14,701 nucleotides of DNA, taken from assembly GCA_011043375.1 (NCBI GenBank), contig DQYP01000255.1, positions 1 to 14,701 on the forward strand. The letters run 5' to 3'. Below the pieces are notes generated by a model. The model was not told the DNA's origin and searched no databases. It saw only the letters and a list, made by a program, of their open reading frames with translations. This stretch comes from Thermotogaceae bacterium. GTDB lineage: Bacteria; Thermotogota; Thermotogae; B21-G9; HyVt-16. Shown here piece after piece: positions 1 to 6,283 of the stretch. A program made the position numbers and the translations under genes. The stretch's first letter is position 1; each line of letters begins with the position of its first letter.

Positions 1-1
1 A

Positions 2-24
2 CGTCACATTCGTTCGGGATGACA
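2..24 (-). repeat. REP-like element, left copy, minus orientation
   Basis: Read on the minus strand, this segment starts TGTCATCCCGA and ends GTGACG. It aligns with positions 152-177 on the plus strand at 20 of 23 positions with one 3-nt gap. The ends (GTCAT and GTGAC) can pair in RNA with one G-U wobble. It resembles the GTCATTC-CGAG type intergenic repeat found in many bacterial genomes. Because it begins at the window edge, its true extent is unknown. Confidence 0.5.
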
Positions 25-154
25 TTTCTCTTATTTTGTTATTTTGTCGTTCCAATGATATTTTTCTTGTTTTTACCGTTCCGATGACTTTTTTGTTGTT
101 CCAATGATACTTTTCTTGTTTTCATCGTTTCGAGGATATTTCTCTTGTTTTTGT
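11..154. repeat. Degenerate tandem array, period about 29 bp
   Basis: Imperfect units of the form CRTTCCRATGAYA followed by a T-rich TTTTCTTGTTTTT tail begin near 11, 48, 77, 97, 126 and 155. The spacings are 37, 29, 20, 29 and 29, so the period is 29 with one unit about 8 longer and one 9 shorter. The head of each unit resembles the first half of the REP-like element at 152-187, which suggests the array arose by duplication of part of that element. The units are too diverged, and have no unique spacers, for a CRISPR array. No convincing gene crosses the region. Confidence 0.6.
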
Positions 155-187
155 CATTCCGAGGAACGATAGTGACGAGGAATCTTA
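152..187 (+). repeat. REP-like element, right copy, plus orientation
   Basis: The sequence opens TGTCATTCCGAGGAACGA and continues into AGTGACGAGGAATCTT. Two alternative stems can form: GTCATT (153-158) with AGTGAC (171-176, one wobble), and ATTCC (156-160) with GGAAT (179-183). It is the inverted partner of the copy at 2-24 and closes the 29-bp array. It lies about 70 bases upstream of the FmdB-type gene. Confidence 0.55.
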
Positions 188-258
188 TCCTAACAAGCAA
201 TAAATTTATATCAATACCCTTAGTTAACAGAATCACAGCTTTTGGAGGAGGTGAAAAT

Positions 259-537
259 ATGCCAATGTATAGGTATAGATGTCCAAACTGTGAAAATGAA
301 ATAATACTTTTAAGAAGTATGTCAGATCGATCACCAGTTTTTTGTAGGGAGTGCGGAGCCGAAATGCAGAAAGTCATAAGCAACGTTGGGATCATATTCA
401 AAGGGAGCGGTTTCTATAGTACGGATAGCAAGAACAGTGGAAAGAACGATACGAGTGCCTCCAAAAGCTCCAAAGCCAATACTTCTAAGTCCCCTTCTCA
501 TCCAGTTAACTCATCGACAAGCCATTCAAAACCATGA
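259..537 (+). CDS. FmdB-family zinc-ribbon protein
   Basis: This is a predicted 92-residue protein starting MPMYRYRCPNC, the usual opening of FmdB/CxxC_CxxC_SSSS regulatory-type proteins. Two zinc-binding pairs are visible: Cys8/Cys11 and Cys29/Cys32 (CREC). The KGSGFYSTD segment at residues 48-56 is also typical of the family. From about residue 57 the protein becomes a low-complexity Ser/Lys/Thr/Asn tail that is probably disordered. The start at 259 is chosen because AGGAGGTGA at 246-254 sits just upstream; a second ATG at 265 is less likely. The frame could be extended upstream into the repeat region, but that would add non-family sequence. The gene converges on tsaD and their ends overlap by 12 bp. 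The cellular role is not known; FmdB members are usually guessed to be regulators or small zinc carriers. Confidence 0.85.
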   Translation: MPMYRYRCPNCENEIILLRSMSDRSPVFCRECGAEMQKVISNVGIIFKGSGFYSTDSKNSGKNDTSASKSSKANTSKSPSHPVNSSTSHSKP

Positions 538-1536
538 ATTGTCATCCAAATTCAAGTAAGGAATTGCATTCAGGGAGAGATCATCGAACTCTCCCTTTTC
601 GTATTTCATCCATGCTGCCCTTGCTATCATCGCTGCATTATCAGTGCAGTACTTTAAATCAGGTATATATAATTCAATCCGTTTCTCTTTTGCAAGCTCA
701 AAAGCCCTCTCTCTAAGTCTCGAATTCGCCGCTACACCTCCAACCAGCGCGATTCTTTGGACCCCATATTCTTTTGCCGCTTTAAAAGTTTTGAAAAGTA
801 GTACGTCCACAATAGCTTCCTGGAAAGAAGCAGCTATATCCTCCTTTTTTGCGTCTTTGTTATCTCTCAAGAAATATTTGATGGAAGTTTTCAAACCACT
901 GAAACTGAAATCATAATTATCTTTGTTCATCAAAGCCCGTGGGAAATGATAAGTGTTTGGATTACCATTCCGTGCTAATTTATCTATCTCTGGCCCACCT
1001 GGATAATTCAATTCAAGTAGCCTTGCAACTTTATCAAATGCCTCACCCGCAGCGTCATCACGTGTTCTTCCGAGGATTTTCATCTTCATTCTCTCATCCA
1101 TATAAATTATTTGGGTGTGTCCCCCTGATACGAGTAAAAGTACCAACGGTGGCTTTAAATCTGGATAGGAGAGAAAAACAGCAGATATATGACCAATTAA
1201 ATGGTTAACTCCTATCAATGGTTTCTTCAAAGAATATGCTAAAGACTTGGCAAATGATATACCAACAAGAAGGGCCCCCACAAGTCCAGGGCCCTTAGTA
1301 ACTGCTACTACATCTATATTCTTAAGATCGAGCTTGGAGATCAACAAAGCTTCTTCCAAAAGATATGGTAAAAGTTCCAAATGCTTTCTCGACGCGATCT
1401 CTGGTACAACTCCTCCATATTTTTTGTGAAAATCTATTTGTGAGGCCAGAACATTGGCCAAAATTTTGCTTTTATCTTCAACGATGGCAACAGCTGTTTC
1501 ATCACATGAAGTCTCAATTGCTAACAACCTTACCAT
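526..1536 (-). CDS. tsaD: tRNA N6-adenosine threonylcarbamoyltransferase TsaD
   Basis: TsaD (formerly Gcp/YgjD) transfers the threonylcarbamoyl group from threonylcarbamoyl-AMP to A37 of ANN-decoding tRNAs, working with TsaB and TsaE in the cytoplasm. The 336-residue length is normal. Visible hallmarks are the N-terminal LAIETSCDETAVAI ASKHA nucleotide-binding strand, the metal-binding HLIGH motif in GVNHLIGHISAV, the LLVSGGHTQI phosphate loop, the FSFSGLKTS segment, LVGGVAANSRLR, and the late CTDNAAMIA motif that carries a metal-ligand Asp. The ATG at 1536 is preceded on the minus strand by GAAGGAG (1550-1556), inside the end of clpX, and only four bases separate the clpX stop from this start. 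It is therefore the last gene of a tig-clpP-clpX-tsaD unit. Its 3' end overlaps the convergent FmdB-type gene and contains that gene's terminator on the opposite strand. Confidence 0.97.
   Translation of the reverse strand: MVRLLAIETSCDETAVAIVEDKSKILANVLASQIDFHKKYGGVVPEIASRKHLELLPYLLEEALLISKLDLKNIDVVAVTKGPGLVGALLVGISFAKSLAYSLKKPLIGVNHLIGHISAVFLSYPDLKPPLVLLLVSGGHTQIIYMDERMKMKILGRTRDDAAGEAFDKVARLLELNYPGGPEIDKLARNGNPNTYHFPRALMNKDNYDFSFSGLKTSIKYFLRDNKDAKKEDIAASFQEAIVDVLLFKTFKAAKEYGVQRIALVGGVAANSRLRERAFELAKEKRIELYIPDLKYCTDNAAMIARAAWMKYEKGEFDDLSLNAIPYLNLDDNSWF
573..599 (+). terminator. Intrinsic terminator of the fmdB-type gene, inside tsaD
   Basis: GGGAGAG (573-579) pairs perfectly with CTCTCCC (589-595) around a 9-nt loop and is followed at once by TTTT (596-599) on the plus strand. 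It begins 36 bases after the FmdB stop codon. The other strand has no T-run after the hairpin, so it should act only on plus-strand transcripts. The same bases encode part of the TsaD C-terminal region. Confidence 0.7.
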
Positions 1537-1540
1537 TGAA

Positions 1541-2755
1541 CTATGCTGACTCCTTCATAATCCGCATAGGTTTTGCTCCCTTCGAAACTACATCCTCGGT
1601 TATAATTATCTTCTCCAAATTTTTCATGCTTGGTATTTCAAACATAGCATCTACCATTATCTCTTCAACTATACTCTTCAAGGCTCTTGCACCAGTACCT
1701 CTGGACATAGCTTTGCGAGCGATTGCTCTTAAAGCATCCTCAGTGAACTCCAATTCAACATCATCCAATTCGAGAAGTTTTTGATACTGTTTTATAACGG
1801 AATTCTTTGGCTCAACAAGTATTTTAACCAGAGCATTTTCATCAAGATCATCCAAAGTAGCTAATACAGGGAATCTTCCTATGAATTCTGGAATTAAGCC
1901 ATATTTGATCAGATCATCGGGTGTTACTTGTGAAAGTATTTCACCAATTCTCATACTCTTTTTAGATCTAACGTCCGCTCCAAATCCCATAGTGGAATCT
2001 TGTATTCGTTGTTTCACTATCTCATCGAGCCCATCGAAGGCACCACCAGCTATAAACAATATGTTCGTCGTGTCCACTTTGATGAACTCCTGATAAGGAT
2101 GTTTTCTTCCACCTTGAGGTGGAACATTGGCGATTGTACCCTCAACGATTTTCAAAAGAGCCTGTTGGACACCTTCACCAGAAACATCTCTGGTTATAGA
2201 AACGTTTGGTCCCTTTTTCGCTATCTTATCTATCTCATCGATATAAACTATTCCATACTGTGCTCTTTCAACATCAAAATTGCAAGATTGCAATAATCTG
2301 AATATAACATTTTCAACATCCTCTCCAACATATCCGGCTTCCGTCAATGGTGTGGCATCAGCTATCGCGAATGGTACATCCAAGAACTTTGCGAGCACAC
2401 GTGCTATAAGTGTCTTACCACACCCTGTTGGACCTATCATCAAGATATTGGATTTCTCCAATTCAACGTCATTGAATTTTGAACCAAGAAAGACTCTTTT
2501 GTAGTGATTGTAAACGGCAACTGATATTATTTTTTTCGCTCTTTCTTGTCCTATTACGTATTTATCAAGCTCTGCTTTTATTTCAAAAGGAGTCGGCAAC
2601 TTCTTTTTCGTATCACGTACCATATGATCTTCTTTCAATATATCATGGAAAAGCTCAACACATTCATTGCAGATATAAACATTTGGTCCCGCTATGAGTC
2701 TTTTAACTTGAGATGCTGGTCTTCCACAAAAAGAGCATCTTTTCTCTGGTTTCAC
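1541..2755 (-). CDS. clpX: ATP-dependent Clp protease, ATP-binding subunit ClpX
   Basis: ClpX is the AAA+ unfoldase that feeds proteins into ClpP. The 404-residue protein has the N-terminal zinc-binding domain (Cys7, Cys10, Cys29, Cys32), Walker A GPTGCGKT (108-115), pore-1 loop GYVG (141-144), Walker B with Asp173/Glu174 in YIDEID, the RKH pore loop (217-219), the arginine-finger segment PEFIGRFPV (289-297), and a sensor-2 region GTGARALKSIVEE. The ClpP-docking loop reads Met-Gly-Phe at 256-258 where many ClpX proteins have Ile-Gly-Phe. The start is GTG at 2755. An ATG two bases upstream hits a stop at once. The SD, AGGTGAT, overlaps the clpP stop codon, so translation is probably coupled to clpP. 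All core motifs are intact, so it should be functional. Confidence 0.98.
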   Translation of the reverse strand: MKPEKRCSFCGRPASQVKRLIAGPNVYICNECVELFHDILKEDHMVRDTKKKLPTPFEIKAELDKYVIGQERAKKIISVAVYNHYKRVFLGSKFNDVELEKSNILMIGPTGCGKTLIARVLAKFLDVPFAIADATPLTEAGYVGEDVENVIFRLLQSCNFDVERAQYGIVYIDEIDKIAKKGPNVSITRDVSGEGVQQALLKIVEGTIANVPPQGGRKHPYQEFIKVDTTNILFIAGGAFDGLDEIVKQRIQDSTMGFGADVRSKKSMRIGEILSQVTPDDLIKYGLIPEFIGRFPVLATLDDLDENALVKILVEPKNSVIKQYQKLLELDDVELEFTEDALRAIARKAMSRGTGARALKSIVEEIMVDAMFEIPSMKNLEKIIITEDVVSKGAKPMRIMKESA

Positions 2756-2759
2756 ATGA

Positions 2760-3371
2760 TCACCTCTTCAAATTCTTTTTGGAATCTATGACCTTGTCAA
2801 TGATTCCATATTCCAATGCTTCACGGGCACTCATGAAGAAATCTCTATCGGTATCCTTTTCAATCTTCTCTATTGGCTGGCCAGTATGCTCACTCAATAT
2901 TTGATTAAGCATGTCTCTCATTTTCAGAATTTCTTTCGTTCGTATCTCTATATCCTTCGCTGGTCCTTCGGCACCGCCCAACGGTTGATGTAACATAACC
3001 CTTGAATGTGGCAGGGCGTAGCGCTTCCCCTTTGCTCCACCTGCCAATAGAACTGCCGCCATAGACGCCGCTTGACCAACACAGATAGTCGCCACATCAC
3101 AGTTTATATATTGCATGGTGTCGTATATCGCTAAACCCGCTGTCACAATTCCACCGGGACTGTTGATGTATAAACTTATATCTTTATCAGGATCTTGGGC
3201 TTCAAGAAAGAGTAATTGAGCCACTACAAGATTTGAAATGTGATCATCTATTGGGCTACCTATGAAAATTATTCTATCTTTCAAAAGTCGTGAATAAATA
3301 TCATAAGCTCGTTCGTAACGACCAGTGGTTTCAATAACTATTGGGACGTATTGATTCTTCAAATCATCCAT
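2760..3371 (-). CDS. clpP: ATP-dependent Clp protease, proteolytic subunit ClpP
   Basis: ClpP is the serine peptidase that forms a tetradecameric chamber docked by ClpX. The 203-residue protein carries the catalytic triad with family spacing: Ser103 in GQAASMAA, His128 in RVMLHQP, and Asp177 in DTDRDFFM. The oxyanion/substrate strand NSPGGIVTAGLAIYD (70-84) is present. The N-terminus MDDLKNQYVPIVIE matches the short propeptide seen in bacterial ClpP; the exact processing site is not visible. ATG at 3371 is preceded on the minus strand by GGGGAGGAA (3377-3386 region). It lies 30 bases downstream of tig and its stop sits four bases before the clpX GTG start, giving the classical tig-clpP-clpX order. 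Confidence 0.98.
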   Translation of the reverse strand: MDDLKNQYVPIVIETTGRYERAYDIYSRLLKDRIIFIGSPIDDHISNLVVAQLLFLEAQDPDKDISLYINSPGGIVTAGLAIYDTMQYINCDVATICVGQAASMAAVLLAGGAKGKRYALPHSRVMLHQPLGGAEGPAKDIEIRTKEILKMRDMLNQILSEHTGQPIEKIEKDTDRDFFMSAREALEYGIIDKVIDSKKNLKR

Positions 3372-3401
3372 TTGTTATTCCTCCCCGTCGTTTTGGTTGC
3401 C

Positions 3402-4736
3402 TTAACCGTTGGATTCACTATTTTCATCGGGACTCTCTCCATTCTTTCGATTCTCATCCTCTACTTTCGGTTCAATTTCAACGATTTCCGCATTTTCAAC
3501 CAGGAACTCTCCCACTTTCGATTCCAAAAGATCCTCGTGTATGTCATCGAAAAGTCTCTCGTCTTTCTTTATCATCACCTTGGCCCTTTCAAACGAAACA
3601 TTCCAAGCCTGTGCAAGCTCTTTCAAAGCTTCATCTATCTCAGATTCTTCGACTTTTATGTTTTCCTTCTCTGCTATCTTAGCCACTGAATAGGTAGTCT
3701 TGAACAAATTGAGATACGAATTTCTTACTTCTTCTTTCAACTTTTCATCGTCATTATCAAATTTTCGTAATTGTTCATTGTATTCACCTGACTCTTTCAT
3801 CTTCTCTATGGCCATTTCAACCAATCTATCCATGGTTTTCTCCGAGATCTCCAATTCCGATTCAAGTGCAAGTTTATCGAGTGCTTGCTCGATCAAAAAC
3901 TCCTTTTTGTAATATTCATAGAGCTTTTCGCCTTCTTCTCTAATCGAATTTCTGAGCTCTTCGAGAGTTTTAAATTCTTTACTCACTGTTCTCACAAATT
4001 CATCGTTTAGATCCGGGAGTATCCTCTTATATATCTCCTCTATCTGAACATAGTAGGTGAATTTCTTTGTTTTACCCTCATCTTCGAAAGTCCTTTCAAA
4101 AACTATTTCTTTACCTTTCTCACCACCTATAATTTCCTTCACAATTGGTCTAAGATCATCATCCCTAACAACTATGTCAAGTGTTTGGCTCTTATAAATT
4201 TCTTTTCCATCTTCATTTAACACTCTATAATTCAATTTTACAAAGTCCCCAAGTTCAATTTTTCCATCTTTTGGCTCCAAAATCACATTTTTCTCTCGTA
4301 ACTCGTTTAGCCTGCTTTCCACATACTTTTCAAAATTTTCCTCTTCGGATTTTGGTATTTCAAGCTTGAGATTTTTGTAGTCCGGTAGCTTTACCTCGGG
4401 CTTATAATGTACTTCAAATTCTATTTCCAATTTCCCGTTATCAAATTTGTAATCCTGAACGAATGGATTGAGCAAAAGATCATCGCCCTTCTCTCTAACG
4501 ATCTCCTTGGCAACTTTATCTATGAATTTTTCGGCGACTGAATATCTTATGTAATCTTCACCTAAGCGCATTCTCAAAATATTTTCTGGAACTTTACCCT
4601 TCCTAAATCCCGGTATATCGGCTTTCTGTTTTAGAGCTTGAATAACTCTTTTTTCCTCTTCTTTGACCTCATTCTCATTGAAAAAGTACTTTACTATTTC
4701 TACGTTTCTTTCTTTGCTGATGAGATTCAACTCCAT
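3402..4736 (-). CDS. tig: Trigger factor, ribosome-associated chaperone
   Basis: Trigger factor binds at the ribosome exit tunnel and shields nascent chains. Counting from the second of two adjacent ATGs, the protein is 444 residues. The ribosome-docking signature GFRKGKVP falls at residues 43-50. The FKBP-like PPIase domain spans roughly 150-235 (starting LEPKDGKIELGDFVKLNY). The C-terminal chaperone arms follow. The protein ends in an acidic, polar tail (KVEDENRKNGESPDENSESNG region) similar to the tail I remember for the Thermotoga protein. Two starts are possible, 4739 and 4736. The GGAGG at 4744-4748 gives 4-nt and 7-nt spacing respectively, so the second ATG (MELNLISKER) is preferred. 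It is first in the tig-clpP-clpX-tsaD operon and has its own extended -10 promoter. Confidence 0.96.
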   Translation of the reverse strand: MELNLISKERNVEIVKYFFNENEVKEEEKRVIQALKQKADIPGFRKGKVPENILRMRLGEDYIRYSVAEKFIDKVAKEIVREKGDDLLLNPFVQDYKFDNGKLEIEFEVHYKPEVKLPDYKNLKLEIPKSEEENFEKYVESRLNELREKNVILEPKDGKIELGDFVKLNYRVLNEDGKEIYKSQTLDIVVRDDDLRPIVKEIIGGEKGKEIVFERTFEDEGKTKKFTYYVQIEEIYKRILPDLNDEFVRTVSKEFKTLEELRNSIREEGEKLYEYYKKEFLIEQALDKLALESELEISEKTMDRLVEMAIEKMKESGEYNEQLRKFDNDDEKLKEEVRNSYLNLFKTTYSVAKIAEKENIKVEESEIDEALKELAQAWNVSFERAKVMIKKDERLFDDIHEDLLESKVGEFLVENAEIVEIEPKVEDENRKNGESPDENSESNG

Positions 4737-4777
4737 CATAGTTCCTCCCGTATCAAAGATTTATGTTAACTAAACAA

Positions 4778-4786
4778 ATTATATCA
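4778..4786 (-). promoter_or_regulatory. Extended -10 promoter of the tig operon
   Basis: On the minus strand the sequence reads TGATATAAT, a perfect TATAAT preceded by the TGn extension. It lies about 40 bases upstream of the tig start. The best -35 candidate, TTGAAA, is 22 bases away and too far, while the 17-nt position holds only a poor match (AAGTGA). The extended -10 is therefore likely to carry recognition by the housekeeping sigma factor. Confidence 0.6.
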
Positions 4787-4920
4787 AAAAGAAATTCATA
4801 TCACTTTTCAATGTTTTTACAATCCTTTTGCCAGAAAACCCGTTTCCAGGATTTTCGAAATCACTGACAGAAATAAATGATCATTTTTTACCAGCATTCC
4901 GTATTTTTTATCATACTAAT

Positions 4921-4949
4921 TTGACATTTGGATTTAAAAAGTATAAAAT
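4921..4949 (+). promoter_or_regulatory. Sigma-A type promoter of the ROK/sugar operon
   Basis: TTGACA at 4921-4926 and TAAAAT at 4944-4949 are separated by 17 bases. This is the best promoter match in the window. It is about 49 bases upstream of the ROK gene start and points into the nine-gene rightward cluster. No comparably clear promoter was seen between later genes of the cluster until 14642. Confidence 0.7.
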
Positions 4950-4954
4950 ATGTT

Positions 4955-4975
4955 TTAGTTAGAAAAATTTACTAA
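4955..4975. promoter_or_regulatory. Candidate operator (imperfect palindrome at predicted +1)
   Basis: TTAGT (4955-4959) and ACTAA (4971-4975) form an inverted repeat centred on 4965, with an A/T-rich middle and one further paired position (4961/4969). It begins just after the -10 element, covering the predicted transcription start and early leader. A repressor bound here would block the promoter, so autoregulation by the ROK protein encoded next is the obvious guess. Binding itself is inference. Confidence 0.4.
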
Positions 4976-4997
4976 TTATTAAAAGGTTGTGGCTCCA

Positions 4998-6167
4998 ATG
5001 ACTTATAAAAACGAACAAAGCAATATTTCAAAAGTTATAAAAACTGTGAGAAACAACAAAAGAATTTCACGAGCTGAGATATCGAGGATAACCAGATTGA
5101 GCAAACCTACGGTTTCTTCAATCATACGGAGACTTATCAACGCCAATGTGATCGTAGAGGTTGGAAAACATAGAAATAAAAAAATAGGTAAGAATCCTGT
5201 GTTATTGACCTTTAACCCTTTCTACAAATTAGTCCTGTCCCTGGACATCGGGGGCACCAATTTCAGAATAGCATTATTGGATTTAGATGGTAATATATTG
5301 GACAAAAAAATTTATTCTTCTTCAAGTATAAAAGATGAGACGACCTTTTTGAACATGATCAAAAAAGCTGTGACGGAAATTTTGAATGAATCGAGCGTTG
5401 AGTTTGAAGACATTCTTGGGATTGGAATTGGAATACCAGGTACAGTTGATGCTCGGGGGGTAGTTAGATACATTCCTGCTTTCAATATAAGCGATTTTGA
5501 TTTGAAGACCGAACTCAAGAAATTTCTGGAAATTGAGGAACTCATCATAGAAAACGATGTCACTCTTCAAACGGTAGGTGAGATGTGGAAAGGTGCCGCT
5601 AAGGGTTCTAAAAATGTCTTTTGTATTTCTATAGGTACGGGAATTGGTGGTGGGTTCGTGATAAATGGAAACATATATTCAGGTAGCCATGGAATGGCTG
5701 GAGAAATTGGTTATTCGGTAACGGATTATTCAGTGGATAAAAATAGGGAGATAAAAGATTTTGGCGCTCTTGAGATTTGGGCTTCTGGGAATACATTCGA
5801 AAAATTGAGTAAAAAGTTAAAAACCTCTGTTAAGGAAATTTTTCAAAGATATCGAGAAAATGATGAAAAGATTAAGGAAATGGTCAATGACGCGATGGAG
5901 CATGTGGGCGCAGCTATTGCCAATGTTATAAGTCTTATAGATCCTGAAATGGTTATATTTGCAGGTGGAATAGGTACCAATCAATTCGAAACAATCATCG
6001 ATACTATATTGAGAGTCATAAAAAAATTTGTTCCAAAGGAAATCGTAAGTGAAATAGATTTTAAAAAGGCCGTTCTTGGAGATGATGGAGTTCTAATTGG
6101 TGGATGCTATGAAGTTCAGAGAAACTTTCTGCTGAAAGATTTAGATAACCTAAAAACTAAACTTTGA
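4998..6167 (+). CDS. ROK-family transcriptional regulator (zinc motif missing)
   Basis: ROK regulators such as XylR and NagC join a winged helix-turn-helix to a sugar-kinase-like domain that senses a sugar. From ATG 4998 the protein is 389 residues. The HTH covers about residues 10-56 (RAEISRITRLSKPTVSSII core). The kinase-like fold shows DIGGTN (83-88), GIGIGIPGTVD (141-151), Asn186-Asp187 in IENDVT, and GTGIGGG (213-219). The usual ROK zinc site (GH..., then CxCGxxGCLE) is absent: the His is Tyr239 in GEIGY, and there is no cysteine before ALEIWASG. A GTG at 4989 could be an alternative start, but the only upstream SD-like bases (AAGG at 4983-4986) would then be 2 nt away. Position at the head of the transport/hydrolase cluster suggests it is the local sugar-responsive repressor. 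The inducer is unknown. Confidence 0.9.
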   Translation: MTYKNEQSNISKVIKTVRNNKRISRAEISRITRLSKPTVSSIIRRLINANVIVEVGKHRNKKIGKNPVLLTFNPFYKLVLSLDIGGTNFRIALLDLDGNILDKKIYSSSSIKDETTFLNMIKKAVTEILNESSVEFEDILGIGIGIPGTVDARGVVRYIPAFNISDFDLKTELKKFLEIEELIIENDVTLQTVGEMWKGAAKGSKNVFCISIGTGIGGGFVINGNIYSGSHGMAGEIGYSVTDYSVDKNREIKDFGALEIWASGNTFEKLSKKLKTSVKEIFQRYRENDEKIKEMVNDAMEHVGAAIANVISLIDPEMVIFAGGIGTNQFETIIDTILRVIKKFVPKEIVSEIDFKKAVLGDDGVLIGGCYEVQRNFLLKDLDNLKTKL

Positions 6168-6184
6168 TTCCGAGAATCGAAAAG

Positions 6185-6203
6185 TTTCACAAAGGAGGTG
6201 AAA
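6185..6203 (+). other. Orphan Shine-Dalgarno in a small hairpin
   Basis: A full-strength AAAGGAGGTGA lies at 6191-6201, yet no ATG, GTG or TTG follows at a usable distance; an ATC at 6208 is the only near-start triplet and reaches a stop after four codons. TTTCAC (6185-6190) can pair with GTGAAA (6198-6203), leaving part of the SD in the loop. It sits 18-36 bases after the ROK stop and about 80 bases before the binding-protein gene. It may be a remnant of a lost start or a leader element; its function is not known. Confidence 0.35.
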
Positions 6204-6283
6204 AAACATCCGATTATTTTAGATCATAGAACCACTTGATTGAATGTTGGCAAGAAATCACAAATTCCAAGGGGGGATTAACA

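Noticed and set aside
11..190. Possible degenerate CRISPR array because of the 29-bp period
   Set aside because: Units follow each other directly with no unique spacers, two spacings differ, units are diverged, and no cas gene is nearby.
39..401. Minus-strand open frame of about 120 codons across the repeats and the FmdB-type gene
   Set aside because: It lies antisense to a recognised zinc-ribbon gene, its N-terminus has no family resemblance, and its C-terminal half is just the translated 29-bp repeat.
4834..4856. Imperfect inverted repeat GAAAACCC...GGATTTTC between the divergent promoters as a terminator
   Set aside because: The pairing has mismatches, no U-run follows on either strand, and it lies upstream of both promoters, where no transcript needs ending. 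An operator role is possible but unsupported.
5312..5570. Two overlapping minus-strand frames of about 80 codons inside the ROK gene
   Set aside because: They are antisense shadows of an intact, motif-rich gene, without SD or recognisable features.
6166..6178. GATTC/GAATC hairpin overlapping the ROK stop as a terminator
   Set aside because: It has only a 5-bp stem with a 3-nt loop and no T-run; the short gap and the absence of a clear promoter before the next gene favour read-through.
6236..6283. Upstream TTG start adding 16 residues to the first binding protein
   Set aside because: No SD is placed for it, and the extra residues would precede a clean signal peptide; ATG 6284 has a GGGGGG run at good spacing.
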